Positions 1-8,189 of a stretch of 33,671 nucleotides of DNA are shown piece after piece (the first letter of the stretch is position 1; every line of letters begins with the position of its first letter). The position numbers and the translations under genes were made by a program. The DNA lies in the NCBI GenBank assembly GCA_019240405.1, contig JAFAYL010000010.1, positions 1 through 33,671 on the forward strand, written 5' to 3'. The notes below the pieces were generated by a model that worked only from the letters and a program-made list of their open reading frames with translations, ran no database searches and was not told the origin of the DNA. The stretch comes from Acidobacteriaceae bacterium. Lineage in GTDB: Bacteria > Acidobacteriota > Terriglobia > Bryobacterales > Bryobacteraceae.

Positions 1-253
1 GCCATTGTTCGCGGGCGGCGGTTTCCAACATCAGGCGGTCGGCGGTGTTGAGGGGCTGGTAGTCGGCGAGCCAGTCGGCGCGGAGCTGGTCGAAGGCTTC
101 CTGGCTTTCGGTGGGGAGGATGAGGGTTTTCGAGCAGCAGCCGTGGATGAGAGCGTTGCGGCTGGATTTTAGTTTTCCGGCGGGGGTGGTGGGGCCGGTG
201 GCGCGGCGCGAGGGGTGGTGAGTGGAGTCAAGGGATGGGCCGGGGTCGCTCAT
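1..253 (-). CDS. Uncharacterised conserved protein, 3' part missing at window edge
   Basis: Reading the reverse strand from the ATG at 251-253 gives an open frame of 84 codons to the window edge with no stop. The N-terminus is rich in Ser, Thr and Pro. It is followed by a segment containing SSRNALIHGCCSKTLILPTE and then an acidic helical stretch with ESQEAFDQLRADWLADYQP. This resembles a family I have seen repeatedly as 'hypothetical protein' in Acidobacteriota (pattern RxNAxxHGxxSxTxxLPxE...F..L). No catalytic motif or signal peptide is visible and I cannot assign a function. The start is supported by composition and the family-like pattern rather than by a strong ribosome binding site. Confidence 0.65.
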   Translation of the reverse strand, partial: MSDPGPSLDSTHHPSRRATGPTTPAGKLKSSRNALIHGCCSKTLILPTESQEAFDQLRADWLADYQPLNTADRLMLETAAREQW

Positions 254-419
254 GCGCGGGTATTCCGAGGCGAGTATCGGGCGGGGCGGAGCGCGGCGCA
301 GGGAAATTTACGGGCTAAGACGCTGATTTTGTTTGCGCAGGTTTATTTGCGCGAACGGTGATCGGGCGCGGAGGAAAAGCCGCGAGGCGTTTTTGCGAAA
401 CGAACGGGGGCGGAGGGGG

Positions 420-3248
420 CTAACGCTCTTTGCTCTGTTTGTCGGTAACGGGTTTGCCGTATTCGTCGCGCAGTTCGATGGGGCCGAGCTGGAGTTTTTC
501 GAGTCCAGGTTGAATCTTGGCGCGGTCGCCGACAGCGACAATGACCATCTGATCCGGATGAACCTCTTTTTGGGCTGCGGCAGCCACCGCTTCGGAACTT
601 ACAGCGTCGTACTGGGCCGGCAGGGTTCGGTAGTAATCGACGGGTAGATTGTAAACAAAGAGCTCGCCGATGAGGCGTGACGTAAACTGAGCCGTTTCGA
701 ATTGACCGGGAAGAGACTGAAGGGCGAAATTCTTCCCGAGCGCCACTTCAGAGGGATTTGGAGGATTGGCGCTGATGGAGTGCAGCTCTTTCAAGAGCTC
801 TTTCGCGGCGGGCGCGGTTACATCTGTTCGGACCAGCGCTCCCGCAAGGAACGGACCGGGACCGCGATGGAACTGGTAGAACGAAAACGCGCCATACGTG
901 TAGCCGTTTCGCTCACGCAAATTCATATTGAGGCGGCTAGTAAAGAGGCCGCCGAGGATGTTGTTCATCACATCCGTGGGAACGTAATCGGGCGTATTCC
1001 GAGGGACTCCGACCCCGAACGCAGCGAGCACGGTTTGCGGAGCGCCCGGCTTATCGACGATGATGATGCGCTGCTTGAGCTCACTTGGCGGCCTGGGAAT
1101 AGGAGGAGGCGGAGCAGCAGAGGCATTGGTCCAGCTTTGAAAATAGCGGCCGGCAAGCTGGCGCGCCTGCTGCTCTGTGATGTCGCCTGATAGCACGAGC
1201 GAAGCATTGCTGGGGGCGAAGTGAGCTGTCCAGAAATCGATGATGTCGCGCACCGTGATGGCTTTCACGGCCTCTGCTGTTCCATTCGAGGGATATGCAT
1301 ATGGCCCGTCCCCGTATACGGCCTTTTCACCAACTCGAAGCACTGCGGCGACTGGACTGTCAGCCTCCTGGACGATTGCCGCGAGCCGCTCGGCGCGAAC
1401 ACGTTCGACTTCTTCGGCCTGGAAGCGCGGGTGCTGGGTGATGTCACTCAGCAGATCAAGCGCGGGATCGGCGTTATTGCTCAGAGCTCCAATGCTGAGC
1501 GTGCCAGTATCTTCATTCGCGGTCGTGGCAAGCTTAGCGCCGATCTGGTCGGTGTCCATAGCGATCTGCGTGGCGGAGCGGCGCGCAGTGCCCTGCCGGA
1601 GCATGCGCGCGGTATAGGCCGCTAAGCCGGGGCGGCTGGGCGGGTTCGCGTCGGCACCCGCGAAATCGAACACGGCGGCATCGATCACCGGCAGCGCATG
1701 ATCTTCGACCAAATAGACCTTCATTCCGTTCGCGAGTGTGAAAACGGCAGGGACGGGGAGGTGCAGCTTAGGCGCCGGCCCGGGATTCGGCGCTAGATTG
1801 CGCCACTGCTGGGCAGTTTCGAATTCGGGGCTATAAGGGTTAACGAGCTTTACCCCGGCGTCTGTGGATTCGGGACTGCGCGGGACATCGTTCAAAACTT
1901 TCTTGCCCGGGATTGCGTATAAGGTGACGCGCTGGTTTTTTGCGAAACTCTGTTCCGCGACGGCTTTGACGGAGGCTGGCGTAGCGCCGGTGAATCGCGC
2001 GATATCTTTTGACAGGTAGCCGGGATCGCCCACGTACTGGTTATAGAGATTCAGCGTATCGGCAATTCCGCCGAATCCACCTAAACGCTGCAGAGCCGTA
2101 ATCTTTTCGGTCAAGATGATGTTGCGGGCACGATCAAGCTCCTCCTGAGAAGGGCCGGCGCTTCGCAGATCGTCAATTTGGCGGTCGACTTCTGATTCCA
2201 GCGCTTCGGGCTTTACTCCAGGACGAGCGGTGATATTGCAGTACGAGACCGAAGCTAAAGACAAGGAGTTTGTCCGGCACTCGACGGTTTGGGCGATTTG
2301 TTTTTCGTAGACCAGGTTCTGGTATAGACGGCTCGAATTTCCCCCACCCAAAATTCTGGTGAGGAGGTCCGACTCAGCGTCTCCGGGTTCGAAGGCCGGC
2401 GCGGTCAGCCAGGCGACCGTGACTCTTGGCAATTGGACGGTATCGGTGACGACGCCGCTGCGCTCACTTGTGATTGGCGGAGTTTTCACGTTCACCGGCG
2501 CTGCTGCCGGTCCGCGCGGAATGGGGCCGAAGTACTTTTCGAGCAGAGGCCGCAACGTGGCGGGACTGAAATCTCCGGCAATGGCGAGCGTTGCATTGTT
2601 TGGCGTGTAGAAGTGTTGGTAGAAGTCACGCACTTCGGCGAGGCGCGCCGCTTCGATATCAGCATGCGATCCGATGACGCTGGCATAGTATGGATGCTCT
2701 CGCGGGAAGAGGAGATGGAATGTTTCTTCCTCCGCGAGACCGTAGGGCATGCCTTCGCCTTGCCGGCGCTCGTTACGGACTACGTCGCGCTGGTTGGTAA
2801 GACGCGTGCGATCGAGGGTCTCGAGGAGGAAGCCCATGCGGTCGCTTTCGAGCCACAATCCAAGCTCGAGTTGGTTGCTGGGCAGGGTTTCGAAATAGTT
2901 TGTGCGATCGAAATCGGTGGTGCCGTTTATGTCGGTGGCCCCGGCGCCTTCGAGATAGCGGAAATGAGCTTTCTCGCCGACGTGCTCCGAGCCTTCAAAC
3001 ATCATGTGCTCGAAGAGATGAGCGAATCCGGTGCGGCCTTGAAGCTCGTTGCGCGGGCCTACATGATACCAGAGGTCGAGCGATACCAAAGGGAGCCTGT
3101 GATCTTGATGAAGAATGATTTCGAGCCCGTTCGGCAGCGTGTATTTTTCGAAGCTGATATTAGGAACGCGAAGTGAATCGCCCGGGCGTTTCGCTGAGAG
3201 AGTGCAGATCGACAGGGCGGCGATAGCGAGAAGGTTGCGCATACGCAT
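420..3248 (-). CDS. M16 family zinc metalloprotease, two-domain, secreted
   Basis: 942 aa. An N-terminal signal-like segment (residues 1-19, hydrophobic core LLAIAALSICTL) suggests export to the periplasm. The inverted zinc motif HxxEH is at His77-Glu80-His81 (GFAHLFEHMMFEG). A downstream Glu at about 160 (VVRNERRQ) sits at the spacing of the third zinc ligand. The second half, from about residue 500 (FTLANGMKVYLVEDH), is another M16 fold without HxxEH and keeps the C-domain RNGYTYGAF motif. This gives an active N-half and a structural C-half on one chain, as in PqqL-type bacterial M16 proteins. Family members degrade peptides in a clam-shell chamber; the substrate here is unknown. It is divergent from the oxidoreductase at 3361 and appears monocistronic. 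Start ATG at 3248; Met at 3242 is an alternative. Confidence 0.93.
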   Translation of the reverse strand: MRMRNLLAIAALSICTLSAKRPGDSLRVPNISFEKYTLPNGLEIILHQDHRLPLVSLDLWYHVGPRNELQGRTGFAHLFEHMMFEGSEHVGEKAHFRYLEGAGATDINGTTDFDRTNYFETLPSNQLELGLWLESDRMGFLLETLDRTRLTNQRDVVRNERRQGEGMPYGLAEEETFHLLFPREHPYYASVIGSHADIEAARLAEVRDFYQHFYTPNNATLAIAGDFSPATLRPLLEKYFGPIPRGPAAAPVNVKTPPITSERSGVVTDTVQLPRVTVAWLTAPAFEPGDAESDLLTRILGGGNSSRLYQNLVYEKQIAQTVECRTNSLSLASVSYCNITARPGVKPEALESEVDRQIDDLRSAGPSQEELDRARNIILTEKITALQRLGGFGGIADTLNLYNQYVGDPGYLSKDIARFTGATPASVKAVAEQSFAKNQRVTLYAIPGKKVLNDVPRSPESTDAGVKLVNPYSPEFETAQQWRNLAPNPGPAPKLHLPVPAVFTLANGMKVYLVEDHALPVIDAAVFDFAGADANPPSRPGLAAYTARMLRQGTARRSATQIAMDTDQIGAKLATTANEDTGTLSIGALSNNADPALDLLSDITQHPRFQAEEVERVRAERLAAIVQEADSPVAAVLRVGEKAVYGDGPYAYPSNGTAEAVKAITVRDIIDFWTAHFAPSNASLVLSGDITEQQARQLAGRYFQSWTNASAAPPPPIPRPPSELKQRIIIVDKPGAPQTVLAAFGVGVPRNTPDYVPTDVMNNILGGLFTSRLNMNLRERNGYTYGAFSFYQFHRGPGPFLAGALVRTDVTAPAAKELLKELHSISANPPNPSEVALGKNFALQSLPGQFETAQFTSRLIGELFVYNLPVDYYRTLPAQYDAVSSEAVAAAAQKEVHPDQMVIVAVGDRAKIQPGLEKLQLGPIELRDEYGKPVTDKQSKER

Positions 3249-3360
3249 GAACTAGCGACTATAGCGCAGAATGCGAGGTGTGTGTGAGGCTGGCCGAGCC
3301 AGCGGGCATTCAGATTTTGAGAGGCATGTGGCCTGTTTCGGGATGCTAGATACTGCAAAG

Positions 3361-4569
3361 ATGAGCAACCATCGTCGGGACTTTCTGCGCATGGCCGTTA
3401 CGGCGGCATCCTATGAACGCGTGATGGGCGCAAACGAGCGAATCAGCCTGGGGGTGATTGGAACCGGAGGCCGCGGGATATGGGTAATGGGAAACTTTCT
3501 GAATAATCCTGCGATCCGGGTCGTCTCGGTGTGCGATGTCTATGGCGCGCGCATCGATGAGGCGCGAGAGAAGGCGCCAGAGGCGAAAGGCTTTCGTGAT
3601 TACCGCGAGCTGCTGGGGGCGGCAAGCTTGGATGCGGTGTTCATAGCGGTTCCGGATCACTGGCACAAGACCATTGCGATCGATGCATTGAAAAGCGGCA
3701 AGGATGTGTATGTGGAGAAGCCGCTGACCCGGCTTATCGAGGAAGGCATGCCGATTGTGAAAGCCGCGAGGGAAAACGACCGCGTGTGTCAGGCCGGCAT
3801 GCAGCAGCGCTCGGGAACGCATTATCTGCAAGCGAAAGAGAAGTATTTCGATTCGGGGAAGATCGGAACGGTTACGTTGGCCAGGACGTGGTGGTACGGC
3901 AATTCGTGGCATTTGCGTAAAGCGCCGGAGGAGTTGCGAACGAAGCCGAAGGATTTGGATTGGGACCGCTTTCTAGGGCCGGTGGCTTGGCGCGACTACG
4001 ATGCTCAGCAGTATTACAACTGGCGCGCTTATCTCGCGTACGGCGGCGGGCAGGTCACGGATTTGTTCACGCATTGGATCGACGTGGTCCATATGTTTAC
4101 CGGAAAAGAGATTCCGTGCTCTGCGACGGCAATGGGCGGAGTTTATTGCTACAAGGATGGGCGAACGGCACCTGACACGATCAACGTCGAGCTGCAATAT
4201 CCCGGGCCGCGCGAGTTCACAGCTACTTTTGAGGCGACGCTGGTTCCGAGCATTAGGGGAGCAGGCATTGAGATATGCGGGACGGACGGGAGGCTGTGGA
4301 TCGATCGCTCAAGGTATGAATATTATCCAGTGGGCGCTACGGCGCCGAGCGAGGTTGTGCAAGCGAAGCAGCTGCCTGAGACACGCGACTCGCTCACGCA
4401 AGAGCACGTGAACAACTTTGTGGAATGCGTGAAGACGCGGAGGCGTCCGAACGGGGACGTGCTGATCGGGCACCGGTCGGCGCAGGCGTCGCATCTTGGA
4501 AACATTGCGTATGAGCAGAAGCGGCGGATCGAGTTCGATGTAGAGCGGGAAGAGATTTTGGGGGCGTAG
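3361..4569 (+). CDS. Gfo/Idh/MocA family oxidoreductase, Tat-exported type
   Basis: 402 aa from the ATG at 3361. The N-terminus MSNHRRDFLRMAVTAAS is a twin-arginine (Tat) signal, common for this family in Acidobacteriota and Planctomycetota. A Rossmann dinucleotide motif follows at residues 31-39 (GVIGTGGRG), and the family EKP motif is at 119-121 (DVYVEKPLTR). A DxxxHWIDVVH segment (Asp234, His238, Asp241, His244) corresponds to the usual C-terminal domain active-site helix. These are NAD(P)-dependent sugar or inositol dehydrogenase-like enzymes; the substrate cannot be told from sequence. The open frame extends upstream to 3271, and Met at 3343 is possible, but the Tat signal argues for 3361. 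A GATACT hexamer ends 6 nt before this ATG and no Shine-Dalgarno is visible, so the mRNA may be leaderless. Confidence 0.92.
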   Translation: MSNHRRDFLRMAVTAASYERVMGANERISLGVIGTGGRGIWVMGNFLNNPAIRVVSVCDVYGARIDEAREKAPEAKGFRDYRELLGAASLDAVFIAVPDHWHKTIAIDALKSGKDVYVEKPLTRLIEEGMPIVKAARENDRVCQAGMQQRSGTHYLQAKEKYFDSGKIGTVTLARTWWYGNSWHLRKAPEELRTKPKDLDWDRFLGPVAWRDYDAQQYYNWRAYLAYGGGQVTDLFTHWIDVVHMFTGKEIPCSATAMGGVYCYKDGRTAPDTINVELQYPGPREFTATFEATLVPSIRGAGIEICGTDGRLWIDRSRYEYYPVGATAPSEVVQAKQLPETRDSLTQEHVNNFVECVKTRRRPNGDVLIGHRSAQASHLGNIAYEQKRRIEFDVEREEILGA

Positions 4570-4613
4570 CTTGGAGTCCATAAATATGGGAGAATCGATA
4601 TTCAGAGCATTGA

Positions 4614-6086
4614 ATGGCAGACCACGAACACCGATGGTCTGCCCCACTGGTATTCAGAAAATTGAAGATTGGATTTGTAAGTCTCGGCTGTCCGAAAAAC
4701 CTCGTTGATACCGAAGTAATGATGGGGCAGCTGGTTAATGCAGGGCACGAACTCACGCCGCAGCCGGGGGAGGCTGATGTGATTGTCGTGAATACATGCA
4801 GCTTCATCGATCCGGCGAAGCAGGAATCGGTCGACACGATTCTCGAGATGGCGGAGTACAAGAAGACCGGTAAGGCGCAACGGCTACTGGTCGCAGGGTG
4901 CCTGGTTGAGCGCTATCGTTCGGAGATTCAGGCGAATATTCCGGAAGTGGACGCGGTGCTCGGGACGAATGAGATCGAGAAGATCGCGGCGCTTTGCGAA
5001 GGAATAGCGCCGAGAGAACTAGCTCCCGAGCCGTATTTGTATCACGATTTAACGGCTCGTGTGCTCACTACGCCGCAGCATTCGGCTTACATCAAGATCG
5101 CGGAAGGATGCGATCATCCGTGCTCGTTCTGCGTGATTCCGCAATTTCGCGGGCGATTTCGCAGCCGGCGCTTCGAAAGCGTGATCAGCGAGGCGGCGCG
5201 CATGTTCGCGATGGGCGTTCGCGAAATCAATTTAATTGGGCAGGATACGACTTATTATGGCGAGGATTTGGGGCTGAAAGATGGATTAGCGGCATTGCTC
5301 GCGCGTCTAGCTGAGATTCCGGCACCCGGCGCGAAGTGGGTGCGCTTTTTGTACGCTTATCCAAACAAGATCACACAGAAGCTGCTGGATACGATTGCGG
5401 CTCACGATTCACTGGTGAAGTACATCGACATGCCGCTGCAACATGCGAGCGCTTCGGTGCTGAAGCGCATGAAGCGCGGCGCAAATGCGGATATTTTTCT
5501 GAAGCTGCTCGAAAGGATACGCGCAACAATCCCGGGCGTGGCGATTCGGACGAGCATGATTGTTGGGTTTCCTGGCGAAACGGATCAGGATTTCGAGCAA
5601 CTGTGTCAATTTGTTCAAGCCGCGCAGTTCGACCGCTTGGGTGTTTTTTCGTACAGTGATGAAGAGACGAGCGGGAGCTATCACCTGGATGGGAAAGTCG
5701 ATCGGGGGACGATCTATAGACGCAAGCGGAAACTGATGGCGCTCCAGAAACGAATTTCGCTCGCGCGGAACAAGCGACTGATCGGCGCGGAGGTTCCGGT
5801 GCTGATTGAGGGCCCGTCGGGAGAATCTGAGCTGCTGTGGGAAGCGCGGCTCGCGACGCAAGCTCCTGAGATTGACGGCGTGTGTTATGTGAACGATTTC
5901 GGCCCGGGTGAGGCCTGCGCAGGAGAGATTCGCACGCTGCGCGTGACCGGCGCGCACGATTACGATCTGGTAGGCGGACTGGTGGATGCGCCGGAGCGGC
6001 CGTATGCGGCGGCGCGCGAATCGCGGAATCCATTTCCGATTTTAGGGGAGACGAACTCGCGCATGCCCAGCATGCAAATCGGATAA
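4614..6086 (+). CDS. rimO: Ribosomal protein S12 methylthiotransferase RimO
   Basis: 490 aa radical-SAM methylthiotransferase that adds a methylthio group to the conserved Asp of ribosomal protein S12. Three N-terminal cysteines for the auxiliary [4Fe-4S] cluster are visible: Cys26 (GFVSLGCPKNLVD), Cys62 (VNTCSFI) and Cys96 (VAGCLVERY). The radical SAM cluster motif CxxxCxxC is at Cys166, Cys170 and Cys173 (EGCDHPCSFC). A TRAM-like domain follows at about 385-450. The SLGCPKNLVD signature separates RimO from MiaB. It is somewhat longer than the usual ~440 aa, with about 17 extra residues at the N-terminus and a short tail after the TRAM domain; a start closer to LKIGFVSLGC is possible. It leads the housekeeping block yacG-pgpA-cinA. 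Confidence 0.96.
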   Translation: MADHEHRWSAPLVFRKLKIGFVSLGCPKNLVDTEVMMGQLVNAGHELTPQPGEADVIVVNTCSFIDPAKQESVDTILEMAEYKKTGKAQRLLVAGCLVERYRSEIQANIPEVDAVLGTNEIEKIAALCEGIAPRELAPEPYLYHDLTARVLTTPQHSAYIKIAEGCDHPCSFCVIPQFRGRFRSRRFESVISEAARMFAMGVREINLIGQDTTYYGEDLGLKDGLAALLARLAEIPAPGAKWVRFLYAYPNKITQKLLDTIAAHDSLVKYIDMPLQHASASVLKRMKRGANADIFLKLLERIRATIPGVAIRTSMIVGFPGETDQDFEQLCQFVQAAQFDRLGVFSYSDEETSGSYHLDGKVDRGTIYRRKRKLMALQKRISLARNKRLIGAEVPVLIEGPSGESELLWEARLATQAPEIDGVCYVNDFGPGEACAGEIRTLRVTGAHDYDLVGGLVDAPERPYAAARESRNPFPILGETNSRMPSMQIG

Positions 6087-6114
6087 TTAGCAGTTGTGGA
6101 GTTTTGTCTGCGCT

Positions 6115-6390
6115 TCAGCGGCGCGTTTCGAGAGCGATGAGGCGAAACTTGAAATCCGCCATTTGCCGCTCCAGCTCGCCAAGGCGCTGCGTAGTTGAAT
6201 TATCGATATTGCTGGTATCGGCTTCTAATTTGCGGAAGCGAATATTGGCGGAGTTATTGTAGTCGGCGAATCCGCGGAGTATCTCGGTCTGGAGATCGCG
6301 GCTGCGCTCGTCGATGTACTCGCGTAATTGCTGGACCGCTTCTGCTATATCTGCCCTGGTAGCGGGAGTGTTATTCGTATCCATGTTCAC
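6115..6390 (-). CDS. Small coiled-coil protein of unknown function
   Basis: 91 aa, charged, without signal peptide or cysteine. After a polar N-terminus (MNMDTNNTPATRADIAEA) it is predicted to be almost entirely helical, with heptad-like spacing of hydrophobic residues (VQQLREYIDERSRDLQTEILRGF ... RLGELERQMADFKFRLIALE, shown in two parts). I infer a short coiled coil. It sits on the opposite strand between rimO and yacG, 28 nt from the rimO stop. Short coiled-coil proteins of this build are common and poorly characterised in Acidobacteriota. No function can be given. Met at 6384 is an alternative start. Confidence 0.6.
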   Translation of the reverse strand: MNMDTNNTPATRADIAEAVQQLREYIDERSRDLQTEILRGFADYNNSANIRFRKLEADTSNIDNSTTQRLGELERQMADFKFRLIALETRR

Positions 6391-6461
6391 ATCGCTTCTA
6401 GTGTACGAGTTTTGGGTACTGGCGGGATTGGGCTGCGAAAATAGAGTCAGCGGACCTTTGA

Positions 6462-6656
6462 ATGCCAGTCACTCTGCGTTGTCCGATTTGCAAGAAAGAA
6501 GTTGCGATCGATGATCCGAACCTTCCGTTCTGCAGTGATCGATGCAGAATGATTGATCTCGGCAACTGGGCGTCTGAGAAATACGTGATTTCGGCGCCCA
6601 TTCGACAGAACGAGTTCGAAGAGCTCGAAGACGCTGAGCGTTCCGAAGATAAGTGA
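6462..6656 (+). CDS. yacG: DNA gyrase inhibitor / zinc-binding protein YacG
   Basis: 64 aa, the usual length of the family. Four zinc-binding cysteines are in place: Cys7 and Cys10 (RCPICKK), Cys24 and Cys28 (FCSDRCRMIDLGNW). The CSDRCRxIDLGxW signature is diagnostic of YacG. In E. coli this small zinc-finger protein binds GyrB and inhibits gyrase. The C-terminus is acidic (EELEDAERSEDK). The stop overlaps the GTG start of pgpA by 4 nt, which indicates translational coupling. Confidence 0.94.
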   Translation: MPVTLRCPICKKEVAIDDPNLPFCSDRCRMIDLGNWASEKYVISAPIRQNEFEELEDAERSEDK

Positions 6657-7120
6657 GGGACAGGGTAGCGCTTGTCCTGGCGACCTGGTTTGGGTGCGGC
6701 TATTTTCCTTGGGGGCCTGGAACAATTGGATCGCTCGCGGCGCTTCTGATTGGTGTTCTGGCGCACATTTACTGGGGATTCGGGCGCACAGAGCTGCTGA
6801 TTGCAGCGCTCGTACTTATCGCGCCGGCCATTTGGGCGTCTACACAAACGGCGCGGCTCGTCGAGAAGAACGATCCGGCTGTAGTGGTTGTGGACGAAGT
6901 TCTCGGGCAATGGATCACACTGCTTGGAGCGACTAGCTTACGATGGAAAAGTTTCATTGCGGCGTTCCTGCTGTTCCGGCTTTTTGATATTTGGAAACCG
7001 TGGCCGGTGCGGGAGTTTGAACGATTGCCTGAGGGGTTGGGGATCGTGGCGGACGACATCGCCGCGGCTCTGTATGCTGCACTTATCCTATTTATAGGCG
7101 GGAGATTGAGAGTCTACTAG
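6653..7120 (+). CDS. pgpA: Phosphatidylglycerophosphatase A
   Basis: 155 aa integral membrane phosphatase that dephosphorylates phosphatidylglycerol phosphate to phosphatidylglycerol. Family motifs are present: GYFPWGPGTIGSL near the N-terminus, DPAVVVVDEVLGQWI in the middle, and FRLFDIWKPWPVREFERL followed by GLGIVADDIAA near the C-terminus. About three or four hydrophobic segments are visible, consistent with an inner-membrane protein. The start is GTG at 6653, overlapping the yacG stop codon (GTGA). The next gene begins 19 nt downstream, so it lies inside the yacG-pgpA-IPT/propeller-cinA operon. Confidence 0.95.
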   Translation: MRDRVALVLATWFGCGYFPWGPGTIGSLAALLIGVLAHIYWGFGRTELLIAALVLIAPAIWASTQTARLVEKNDPAVVVVDEVLGQWITLLGATSLRWKSFIAAFLLFRLFDIWKPWPVREFERLPEGLGIVADDIAAALYAALILFIGGRLRVY

Positions 7121-7139
7121 AATTGAGACTCAAGCAGCT

Positions 7140-8180
7140 ATGGCTAGTAAGCAAGAGATCCGGAGCCAGTCGAATAGCCGGCCCAGCATCGTGACAGTTG
7201 AGCCGTTTGCAGCAATCACGGGCGGCGATTTATATATTCGCGGTTACAATCTCGCGGTGGGTGGACGGCCATCGGTGAAGCTGGGCAATGAACCGGCGCA
7301 CCTGATTGTGGCGGGAGATTCATACATCATCGCGCGCGTGCCTGAATCCGCGATGGTCGGCGATTTGGTTGTTTCATCGGGAAATCATCGGAGCGATCTT
7401 GTCGAGACTCATATCGGGATTCAGATCGCAGACAGTCTTCATCCGGTCGCGAATCCGGCAATCGATGAGGGAGGCAACATCTACAGCACGTTCAGCGGGT
7501 CGCGCGGGCAGAAGTCGCCGGTTTCGATATATAAGATCGATACGAATTTCAGCCCCAAGCCGTTCGTAACGGACTTAATGAATCCGACTGGGCTGGCGTT
7601 TGATCGCGAAGGTCTGCTGTACGTTTCTAGCCGCTACGACGGTATCATCTACCAGATCACGCAAGGGGGGAACATGTCGGTCTACGCGGAAGGTATGGGC
7701 GTAGCGACGGGGATTGCATTCGACAGCGAGGAAAACTTGTATGTCGGCGATCGTAGCGGGACGATTTTCAAGATCAGCCGGTCGCGGCAGATTTATGTGT
7801 TTGCGACGCTCGAGCCTTCGATTGCGGCATATCATCTAGCGTTTGGCCCGGAAGATTATCTTTATGTGACAGGCCCGACGACATCGAGCTTCGATTCGGT
7901 GTATCGCATCTCAAGAGCCGGCGAGGTGGAGACGTTCTGCCGCGGTTTGGGCCGACCTCAAGGATTGACGTTTGATGCCGAGGGACGGCTGTATGTCGCG
8001 GCATCATTGCACGGGCGGCGTGGCGTCATCCGCATTGATGGATCGAAAAAGCCTGAGCAGTTTCTCTCCGGCCCGGGAATTGTCGGGTTGGCTTTTTCGC
8101 CTTCGCGCGCTCTGATTCTGGCAACACACAATGCGCTGTTCCGGGTGGATGCGGAGATCGCTGGACGGCCCATGCCTTGA
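7140..8180 (+). CDS. IPT/TIG domain plus SMP-30/NHL-type beta-propeller protein
   Basis: 346 aa. Residues about 17-95 form an IPT/TIG immunoglobulin-like domain (PSIVTVEPFAAITGGDLYIRG, then PSVKLGNEPAHLIVAG). The rest is a beta-propeller of the SMP-30/gluconolactonase/NHL type with recurring units such as PTGLAFDREGLLYVSSRYDG, ATGIAFDSEENLYVGDRSG and PQGLTFDAEGRLYVAAS. I see no signal peptide or membrane segment, which is unusual for IPT-propeller proteins. It lies 19 nt after pgpA and 9 nt before cinA, so it is very likely cotranscribed with them. Its role is unknown; a hydrolytic (lactonase-like) or binding function is possible, but no catalytic residues can be assigned with confidence. Confidence 0.88.
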   Translation: MASKQEIRSQSNSRPSIVTVEPFAAITGGDLYIRGYNLAVGGRPSVKLGNEPAHLIVAGDSYIIARVPESAMVGDLVVSSGNHRSDLVETHIGIQIADSLHPVANPAIDEGGNIYSTFSGSRGQKSPVSIYKIDTNFSPKPFVTDLMNPTGLAFDREGLLYVSSRYDGIIYQITQGGNMSVYAEGMGVATGIAFDSEENLYVGDRSGTIFKISRSRQIYVFATLEPSIAAYHLAFGPEDYLYVTGPTTSSFDSVYRISRAGEVETFCRGLGRPQGLTFDAEGRLYVAASLHGRRGVIRIDGSKKPEQFLSGPGIVGLAFSPSRALILATHNALFRVDAEIAGRPMP

Positions 8181-8189
8181 GGGTCGAAC

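Noticed and set aside
2433-3176. 247-codon open frame on the forward strand
   Set aside because: It lies fully antisense to the M16 protease, which has a convincing catalytic motif. The translation resembles no family and has no ribosome binding site. Long antisense frames are expected in GC-rich DNA.
3289-3303. GCTGGC-CGA-GCCAGC hairpin between the divergent M16 and oxidoreductase genes
   Set aside because: The stem is only 6 bp with a tight loop, of a size expected by chance, and is not positioned at a recognisable promoter element.
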